In this document: positions 56,318 to 64,000 of the stretch, piece by piece
How the letters are laid out: every line of letters begins with the position of its first letter
Position numbering within the stretch: the first letter of the stretch is position 1
Position numbers and translations under genes: made by a program
The notes under the pieces: generated by a model
Told to the model about the DNA's origin: nothing
The model's database searches: none
Seen by the model: the letters and a program-made list of their open reading frames with translations, nothing else
Assembly (NCBI GenBank): GCA_037974965.1
Contig: JBBPFI010000009.1
Coordinates: 1 to 64,000 of the forward strand
DNA from: Dacryopinax spathularia
Lineage: Eukaryota; Basidiomycota; Dacrymycetes; Dacrymycetales; Dacrymycetaceae
Length of the DNA stretch: 64,000 nucleotides
Direction of reading: 5' to 3'

Positions 56318-57253
56318 CGTTCACTTCTGCTCGTTCTCGTTCTCGTTCTCGTTCCTTATAAGCCGTGGAAGGGTGTAGGGTAGATATATGCGCGTGCTTG
56401 CTCGGTTGGTTGACGATATGTACCTCCTACTGGGGATGCAGTCGATCCGCGTGTTGAACGGGCCAACGTCAGGAACGAGAACTTGAAAGCAAGCCAAGCA
56501 TTAACCAAAACCCAAGAGCCAACGTCTGAGAGTAACCAGCAAGCAAGCAAGCAAGCAAGTAACACACGACCGGAAGACGATGAGCTGGCAACAGTGAGTG
56601 ACAACCACTCGCGGGGCCCCTCACCGACTGTCGCTCTCTTTGTACGGGGACGAGAGACGGATGGGGTGAGGCGTCTGTGTGATACCGACCCACGAGGACG
56701 GAGGAATGGGGGATGGGAACACGGGGACAGCGGGGGACAAGGGGCGGGTGAATGGGAAGGGTCTGATTATCGATCGGGCTTAATTCCAACACCTGGGGGA
56801 TGGGGGCAGTGCTGCATTTCTGGGGATTAGGACTGGGCGAGCTTGGCTTGTCTTTCGTTTAATTACCTGGCTGCGTGATGCAACGTTTTCTGGAGTTTAT
56901 TATACTTTGTTCTCTTGGGGCGGAAGTGCGACTCTGTGGATGATATGCCAGATACGAGATTATTGGAGGCGCACTACTACTCACTCCAGACCGGGGGGGA
57001 ACCTAAAACGGGCAATGAGGACGATCGATATCGATCCTCCATCGATCGTTCCCTCTTCTGGACTTCTGGACGTTTCGCGGGGAAGGGGGGGGGATAACGG
57101 CTCAGCCAACCACATACGCGGCATTATACTTCCATACATACAGTGTTGTCCTGAATCGAGAGCTTGAAAGGACTCCTCAGGGAATGTAACAAAGACAGCA
57201 TCTCTGCAAAAAGTCCGAAGCTGAAGAAAGTCGCAACTTACCCGATCACTCAC
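56318..57253. other. Intergenic with simple repeats
   Basis: About 936 bases between the F-box gene start and the 3' end of family copy 5. It contains a (CGTTCT)n run near 56330-56356 and an (AGCA)n run at 56538-56559. No gene is seen. Confidence 0.5.
56538..56559. repeat. (AGCA)n microsatellite
   Basis: About five and a half perfect copies of a 4-bp unit, AGCAAGCAAGCAAGC and onward, upstream of the F-box gene. Confidence 0.9.
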
Positions 57254-58928
57254 TCAAGGTCTGGTTCGGACCTCCTCCAACCAGGCTTCTACGGCCTCTT
57301 GACCCTCCTGATCGAGATAACTCTCCCCCTCCTGCGGCCCGCGATCCCCCATCCTCGGCCTTTTCCTCTTCCTCTTCCTTTCTCCAAGCCGTTCGCCCTT
57401 CGGACCTCCATTCCGAGCCCGAGTCCGCACCCATACTCCTCCATCCCTAGTATTCCCAGCCCGCCAACACCTTTCCTCAACCCCCTTCAAGTCCTTCAAT
57501 CCCCTCGCCAGCCTCTCTGCCTCCTCCGGCCCGCGGCGCCGTATCGAGTCCATAAAATAACACAACCTGAGCAGGTCCTCCAAGCTCTCATTCGCCCACA
57601 TCGCCACTTTCCAGAGCGTTATTTCCTTCACCGGGGCATATCCCGCTTCAGGTCAGATCTCTCTCTGGAAGGTAGTGCTAGAGGGGGGAACGTACTTACC
57701 TCCGTGGATTCATCCAGATCGGAAGCGATCACACACGTCACTTCGTCGTTGCAGGCCAAGCCGTACTGCACGCTCCCTGGCAACCCCAACGCACGCCGCT
57801 GTCGCTGGTTCGTAGCCATCGAAAAGCCTATTCCGCGGGGCAACGCTCTACTCCTCCCGGCCCCCCACACGCCCGGCGCCGGCCCAGGTCGGTATTCCTT
57901 CGTACACATCAGAAGCGTTATATACGCCGTCTGATCCTCCGGACCGGGCCTGGCCTGCCAGTACAGCTCCCTCTGCGCCGCGAGGGGGACGTGCTGCCGC
58001 GCGAGGCGGATATGCAGTGCGGAGAGGTCGGCTGCGCTCGGTCGGAGGAAGAGCATTGACTGGACGGTGTGCGCTGCGGGGTTTGGGAGTGTGCAGGGGA
58101 GACTGTCGGTGCCGGTACTACTAGAGAAGAGCGAGTCGAGCGGACGAAGAAGCTTGGGCAGGCGGATGGGTCTTTCTCTCCTGCTCGACTCGTCAACACT
58201 CAACACAGCACAGCACCGGACGACGACGGCATCCAATCCGCGAAATTGTTTTGCAAGGCTCAGGCTCATACTCACCGAAACACAACCCCGCAATCCCTCA
58301 TCTCCTCCGCCGACCTCGGCTCCCGGTCCGCCCCAAACCCCCACATGAGCCCATCCACCCCGGCCCTCTTATCCGCCTCTCCCAGCTCGAGCTTCACCCC
58401 CGCCGGCACCGAAGGGGACAAGAACGCCCGCAGCTGGGAATAAGCGGGGAGGAGATGGTGGATGTATTTCTCTAGCTGTATGTCCTCTTCTGGGTGATGT
58501 TGGAGTTTGTAGAGGTTTGCGGGGAGGGCGAGGAGTGAGCTGGCGAATTCTTGCTGCGAGGCGCCGAGGAAGGGGCCGGAGTGTGCCCACTACTCACTGT
58601 CATGCTAAGTTGATATGCTTGTGATGATGCGTGGAAGGGAACAACGCACGTCGGACAGCGCCTTGGGCAAGAACCGCTCTTTCCCCGGAGCTAACCGGGT
58701 GAAATCGTCCTGGATGTGTTTGGGTGCATCGTCGAGCAGGGGAGGGAAGAGATTGTTGTCCATGTACATCCGCCTTAGCTTGATGGCTTCACAGTAGAAG
58801 TCAAAGTCAAAGTCGTCTTGTGCCACATTCTCCACAAACTCGGTCGAGGGTACGAAGGGGATGAAGTACTCGGAGTATGAGTCACAAGTGGATGAGGATG
58901 GGCTGCCCGAGGGGGGGCGACCTTCCAT
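57254..58928 (-). CDS. Uncharacterised repeated gene family, copy 5 (divergent, apparently intact)
   Basis: Four exons close in frame: 58650-58928, 58276-58589, 57700-58180 and 57254-57625, encoding about 481 residues. The intron positions and phases match copies 1, 3 and 4. Sequence is clearly more diverged: exon 1 has FYCEAIKLRRMYMDNNLFP and RFLPKALSD; exon 2 (314 nt, not 299) has LGEADKRAGVDGLMWGFG and ends VVFR; exon 3 is enlarged to 481 nt, with ELYWQAR, an inserted Gly/Pro/Arg stretch, SMATNQRQRRALGLP and SVQYGLACND. Exon 4 is shortened to 372 nt, with DLLRLCYFMDSIRRRG and a basic RKRKRKRPR linker, ending soon after GESYLDQEGQEAVEAWLEEV, so the acidic YxDPxLFIL block is missing. The start ATG is at 58928; an upstream in-frame ATG at 59078 is possible. 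Confidence 0.75.
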
Positions 58929-59188
58929 CGTTATGCCTGGATCTAGAAGACTTCGCTGGCACAGCAGGCCGCTAAACCAGCAGCTAGGTAGCAGGTTACT
59001 TTCGAGACCAAAAGAGGGCTGGGAATGGAGTGCAGCGCGGTTTAGAATGAACCGAACACGAGGGGGATCTAAGGGCAACGGCTCTCAATGTCTCGGGTAC
59101 AACCTAGCGCGGGACTTCCTCCGGCCGACACCTCATGCCGCAGGCGTCTACCTATCCCGAACACAACATGGACTTGTTTTGCAAAGTT

Positions 59189-61525
59189 CTAATGAACGAA
59201 GCGGAAGTCGAGTCTTTTGTTCCCCTGTGTACAGAGAACTCAGCCTTGCAGTTCCGCAAGCCAGTATCCAAGCGAATCTGAATCACCCACCTTATCTTTC
59301 GTAGTGGCTAAATAACGTGCCCTCTCCTGCCCAGTCATAGCGTCCCACTTCCTCGCCCTTCGGCGATTGACCCACATATAGAAGAGCTTCGTCCCTACAA
59401 ATAGGAACACGTTATACACCGCTATGCCCACGAGGACCCGATTGCCAGTATGGTAATACGGCGCATCCCCCGACTGGTAGATATGGCTCGATATGACAGT
59501 ACCCGCTTGCACGCAGACGTTGTAGCACGCTGCGCTGACCGTTCGGAGTCGGACGGAGCCGGATGTCCAGCTCGTCCAGCCGACCACGATGGCGTGCACG
59601 TAGGGGTAGCCGAGAAGGAGGGTGAGCAGCGTGTATCGAGTCCAGGGGTTGGCGTCGTCGGGTAGGACGGCGAGAGCGACTAGGAGCGGGATCGACCAGA
59701 GATTCCCGATTGCCCTTCGAGAATAAACGGTCAGCGTGCCCCACCAAAGGGACAATGTAAGCGCCCGTACCCGACCAGCGAGCGCTCATCCAGCCTTCTG
59801 CTCAGCTGCGTCACCAACAGTAGCTGAATAGCCCTCAATATCGATGCTCGAAGGTAATCGAGGAAAAGGAACGCACATTGATGATAAACAGCACATTGCT
59901 CGGGATCGTCAGCAAGTTCGAGTTGAACGTGCCAAACCCAAGGTTCTTCAGCGTCAACGTCAAATACGCGGTCGGCGGCGCTTGCGGGATATATGCCGTC
60001 AACCCAATCTACTCCATCACGTCAGCGCATCAGCAATGCCACGTCTACAGTAGCAGCAAGGGCGAAGATGAGGTGAGTCATCAACGCACGAGATATATAG
60101 GCCAAGAATGATAGTCCTTGAAACACTGCCAGATCAGCCCAGGGGTGATGGCTTGCCGGTTGTGCATGTCCCCTTTGGAGGGGTCGTCCCTCAAGATCCG
60201 GTTGACCATGATGGTCTCTTCGCGTGGTGTGAACCATCCTTTTTTGCCGCGGAACCAGGATGCAGTTTGCGTTGGCGAGGCGGGCATGAGGCCGAAGGAG
60301 AGAAGGCCGACTACCTACGTGCGGATTTCCCAGTCAGCACAAAAGTTATAGGGCGGCAAGGCCAGAGCACGGACCAGGGTGATTGCGCCTTCGATGAGGA
60401 AGAGGTAACGCCAGCCCGCAAGACCGCGTACGCCACGTAAGCGGAGCGTGCCATAAGCCATGAAAGCACTTAGGATCGTCGCTAGGCGAGGATCAGTTAG
60501 CGTTGCAGCACGGCGCGGATGGAGACGTACTAGCCGTATCAGATGTCCAGAAGAAGCTGAGGCGGACGGGCAACTCTCTGAGCAAAGATACATGAGGATG
60601 CACGTCAACGGAAGGGATATTGATGCCCTTACTTTCCCTTATAAAAGTAGCTCAGGAAGAGCACCATGTCCGGGATGAACCTACGCAGCCAACTCCTGTC
60701 AACCCATGGCGACTGCTGGAACCAAAGGCCGTCTCCGACCTACCCTCCTTCCATCGCACCGAGCAGAGCGCGCGTGACGAAAAAGCTTGCGCGGCCGCTC
60801 AATGCGGCTTGTGACATGGCGACGAACGACCATGTCGTCATCTGACTGCGGCTCGTTAGCAGATTGCGAGTAGTCTCTGGACTATCGGCATACATTGGCA
60901 GCCAGCGATCTGGTCCTAGTCTTTTCGATACCAGCTGAGAGGGGATCTGCAGGAGAGATATGAGGTGCTGTCCGCTAGGAGAGGTATTACGCACCTCGGC
61001 GGCAAGAAAGCAGAGGTAGAAGATCATGTTGCCGTTGTTGTAGTCGTCCGTCGTTAGCTATCACAGAGATATGAGCGGGCTGCGAGCTGATTTAGAGAGG
61101 GTTGAACGCACACCCAGGTCATCGAGCATGTTGTCCGTCAGTGCGAAAGAGAGGTTTCCCCTATCCAGCTGTAGCGCGAAGAACATGATGCATGTCCAGA
61201 GCTTGCACAGACTTATAAGCGGATTCGGACACGAGTGGGTATACGAGAGGCGGCGTACCATAATCCTAAAGTCGATCTTGCGGACAATCCTCCTCTCCTC
61301 CTCCTCAGTCCAAGTGGCCTTAGGGTCAAACCGATGATAACCCTCATACTCCTTGATAGGCTCGAAATACTCGGCCAAGTCCGGGTCGGCGAATGGGTTG
61401 GGATCATTGACGAGGTCGGAGGCGGAAGAAAGAGCGCTCTGGCCTAGTTCGACGTCGAGTTTCTCCCGCGCGGCTTCCTTCTCGTCGATGGGGGTGATGG
61501 GTGGTATCTCGTTGATCAAGTCCAT
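59189..61525 (-). CDS. Dal5-type MFS permease 2 (allantoate/organic anion), intact
   Basis: Plasma-membrane proton symporter of the anion:cation symporter (Dal5/Seo1/Tna1) family; the substrate is probably an organic acid or ureide such as allantoate. Thirteen exons close in frame: 61259-61525, 61112-61201, 60995-61057, 60894-60946, 60744-60845, 60633-60680, 60531-60577, 60375-60481, 60090-60314, 59877-60008, 59771-59823, 59291-59714 and 59189-59224, giving 548 residues. A cytosolic N-terminus ([20 protein letters not shown]) ends in [20 protein letters not shown]. Family marks: [101 protein letters not shown] and [17 protein letters not shown]. It ends [10 protein letters not shown]. About 12 membrane spans are expected. 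It is flanked by family copy 5 downstream and a family relic upstream. Confidence 0.93.
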
Positions 61526-61889
61526 TTTGAACCCACACTAGTCTGAACGAATGCAATAGCGCAAGTATACAGAGGGTTGGCAGGAGGTTGTGCACGCCCT
61601 GCTCCAGAGGTACTTAAGTCCTAATATGTTGTACGAGCTGGCGGCTCTGGCATGCTGGAGCCCGGCAGCACCATCATCAGTATGGCGTACTCCAGCCAGC
61701 GCCCATATTTCAGACCATGCGTTCCAATAGACCTGATATCGCCTAGTCAAGTAGGTTGCACCATCCCTGTGGAGTATGAGTTGAGCGTTTGACCAACGCG
61801 CAAGAAAGAGCCAGTTTGGGAAGCACGATCGATTGACGCGAGAAGAAGACTGGAAGGTGTCATATCGCAGTTTGAAAGATAAGCCGTGC
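61526..61889. other. Permease 2 upstream region
   Basis: About 360 bases separating permease 2 from the family relic. Only short frames are present. It presumably holds the permease promoter. Confidence 0.4.
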
Positions 61890-62150
61890 TTGCCGCGCTT
61901 CTGATGTACAAGGAGACACCATCCAAGAAGTTGAGAAGAGCCAGGGCCACGACCACCTGCACGCAGCGTGAGGAGCAAGCAGCCCGAGACACCCAAGGAC
62001 GCGGCCGAAGAGGAAATGGTCGATGCCAAAGTCTTTGCCATGCTCGACCATCTCAGCGAGTCGAATGACCTCGATCTGCCTCCAGAGGTGGAAGAAGCGT
62101 ACGAACAGGCGCTGGCTGAAGGTCAGTATGAGTCCGGACCGGGATGCTAC
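61890..62150 (+). pseudogene. Relic fragment of the repeated gene family (copy 6)
   Basis: Two short pieces resemble the family. Near 61893-61930, ALLMYKETP recalls TLLMCTKEY of copy 5 exon 3. Then 61990-62147 encodes DAKVFAMLDHL...LDLPPEVEEAYEQALAEGQY followed by ESGPG, matching the C-terminal DPxLFILxSxLDSGELxLSxEEExxYQRALA block that copy 5 has lost. The material between these blocks is missing, there are stops upstream, and no other exon can be found, so this is a deleted relic. Confidence 0.5.
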
Positions 62151-62510
62151 GGGCAAAGAACCGTTGCATGCTTGAACAGAGGAAATACGGCGAGCTGCCG
62201 TTTGACTTGACTCATGTACTTGCTCAGCCCACTGTCATTTACCTATATTGGCTTGAATGTAATTAAGCTATCTTATCCTTTTTTTTAACAGAGGGAGGTG
62301 TCTAAAAATCCGTCGTCGGTAAGTTGGCAACCAGCTTGCGTGCGCCGACAATTCCGACACAACCACCGGCGTTCCGCTCACCCTCTCAGACTGTGACCTT
62401 CAACCCACCTCCCTCCCCTGTCAGCTAATAACTACTCTTTACTACTTGAACTCTTCGTGTTCTCACACACCAGCTCGGCTTGCTCCCCACAATTCCCCCA
62501 AGCAGAGGCC

Positions 62511-63287
62511 ATGTCAACCTCCCTATCCCCCTCTCCCTCCAACCCCTCCGCCCACCACCGTCATCCCCACCGACCGAAACACACGTACCACAACCACCGA
62601 CGCGAATCCTTCATAGCGACCGACATCCCCGAGCAGATCGAGATCCGCGCCCGGCTACGGACGTTCGAGGGCGCTTATTCAAGGACGGCGCTCGCTAGTT
62701 TGGGGTATAGCGTGCTCGTGCTGAAGCTGTTCGATAGGCGGTTTTATCGGAGTGAGTGCATGCATTCTATTTACACCACATACTTCCTTCCTCTACTATT
62801 TCACTCACATTGCTCTCTATTTCTTCTGCTTCGAGGGATCTTCATTCTCTCCTGAATTGTATGGGACCTGGCTGACAACTACTGCTAAACGGCAGTCGGC
62901 CTCCTATACGTGATCCTCTCCCTCCTCCTCCTCCTCGTCCAATTCCAACGCCGCCGTCACGCCCGCCACGACTTTGCCGACCAGTTCCGCACCCCCGGCG
63001 ACCCCGGTGTCCCAAGCGTCCCAACCGATCCGAGTGCTCCAAGCGTGCCTCCCAGTCCCCGTACTGCCTCACCAGCGCCTCTCCTTTCTCCTGGCGACGC
63101 AAACGCACACTCTGCTGCACCCAGGCCCGGAGAACAGCCCAGGCCCGACGCAGCAGCTCAGAAGAGCCAGAAACAGGAGAGAGTATGGGGCAGAGAGTTC
63201 AAGACGGCCGGATGGAGCGTCGTGCTCGTTACGCTTATAGTGGGGGCAGTGGAGATCGCCTTGTTTGGGTTGGTGTGCGCGCTTTGA
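62511..63287 (+). CDS. Small DUF202-type membrane protein
   Basis: Two exons, 62511-62751 and 62896-63287, close in frame to 210 residues. The intron (144 nt) is long for this locus. After a His/Pro-rich leader comes ARLRTFEGAYSRTALASLG and then SVLVLKLFDRRFYRIGLLYV and ILSLLLLLVQFQRRRH. This is the arrangement of fungal DUF202 proteins (RTFEGAYxRTxL followed by two membrane spans). A Pro/Ser-rich linker leads to a third hydrophobic segment, WSVVLVTLIVGAVEIALFGL, at the C-terminus. In related proteins the domain occurs in vacuolar and other small membrane proteins of poorly known role. Start: the ATG at 62511 is the first in frame. Confidence 0.75.
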
Positions 63288-64000
63288 GTCTCTCTTTCCT
63301 TCTCTCTCTCTCTCTAGGGCTGGGAGACGGGGAGGAAGGGGAAGGAGGATGACGGACGGGATGAGGAGGAAGCTGGAAGGTGAGGGCGAGTTGTACAGGA
63401 GGATGACTTGCTCAAGGCTGAGGAAGGGGAGGGTGAACTCGCACTACACATCGCTGAGCCAATGGCGCGCACGTCGTCCTTCCTCCTTGCCCTCCGCCCG
63501 TGAGGCCAACCAAACTCCCCGAAGAAACAAACCATCCGCCAGCCCGACGGTCGCTCTACATAGGTGCACACGTACACGCCTAAGCGCAACGCTACCAAAC
63601 GCAGGCAGCCCGTCCCCGGAGCCCTCACTGTTGCTCTCCAGCGGATCGCCACACGACTGACCCGGCTCGTTCAGGTCAAACGAGAACGACCCCGCTCATG
63701 CCGAACCAGACGGAGCGGGTTGGGGAATGATCAGCTGTCGCCGTCTCAACCCTGGCTGCGCTATGCTGCATATGTCTGCCAAGGCGTGAGCGGGAGGGGA
63801 AGGGAGCGAGGTGGAAGTCTCGGCCGGGTGGGGTTGAGTCTACAGCTGGAGATGAGCTGATTGATAGTGATACGGTTTGCTTTTCTATCCCTTATGATGT
63901 TGGATGTACTATACTGTACTCTTTTGTTCTCTTCCCTCCTTGAGAAATATATCCCATCGTGCACATACACACGGCATACGATCCTCGCACGCTGCCCATT
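63288..64000. other. No gene recognised
   Basis: About 713 bases to the window end. It begins with a CT microsatellite (63293-63317). Frames of 98-131 codons at 63265-63860 are Arg/Ser-rich without domains. It is probably 3' flank of the DUF202 gene plus the promoter of a gene beyond the window. Confidence 0.4.

Overview
The window is the left end of a chromosome of a filamentous or dimorphic basidiomycete fungus. It opens with about 24 copies of the C-rich telomeric repeat CCCTAA reading inward. Evidence for a basidiomycete: many short (about 47-66 nt) GT-AG introns in nearly every gene, Agaricomycotina-type F-box proteins, a sterol glucosyltransferase of the GRAM-PH-GRAM type, a Gti1/Pac2 (WOPR) regulator and a TFIIIC TPR subunit. 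The genus cannot be fixed from sequence alone.

Layout. 1-147 is telomere. About 150-8660 is a gene-poor subtelomere. It holds a diverged ~470 bp inverted repeat (165-632 and 2505-2945), one F-box gene (3647-4423, -), a decayed tandem duplication (4860-5650), a tRNA-like pol III signature (6302-6398), a 49-50 bp tandem array of palindromes (6821-6984), a probable TA-flanked MITE (7090-7437) and a hairpin element (8165-8262). Ordinary housekeeping genes then start abruptly: dihydrolipoamide dehydrogenase (8665-10472, -), sterol 3-beta-glucosyltransferase (15501-19367, -), TFIIIC TPR subunit (19832-23648, -), IML2/TTC39-like protein (24154-26704, +), an F-box protein (27638-28845, +), a WOPR transcription factor (31133-32607, +), two tandem GH3/PA14 beta-glucosidases (33737-36815 and 37230-40113, both -), two Dal5/allantoate-type MFS permeases (43343-45722 +, broken by a 2-bp deletion; 59189-61525 -, intact), a large serine-hydrolase-like protein (48291-52998, +), an F-box protein (53658-56317, -) and a DUF202-type small membrane protein (62511-63287, +).

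The most unusual component is a dispersed multicopy gene family that I cannot assign to any named family. It has copies at 10796-12446 (+), 13204-14877 (+, decayed), 40656-42314 (+), 46094-47817 (-), 57254-58928 (-) and a short relic at about 61890-62150 (+). All full copies share a four-exon architecture. Exon 2 is exactly 299 nt in three of them, intron phases are the same, and the encoded proteins are about 480-520 residues. Both MFS permease genes are flanked on each side by a family member, so family and permease seem to have been duplicated or rearranged together.

Intron-exon structures were worked out by eye for LPD1, the repeated family, both permeases, the WOPR gene and the DUF202 gene, using splice consensus, frame closure and paralogue comparison. 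Other multi-exon genes are given as spans from first to last coding base.
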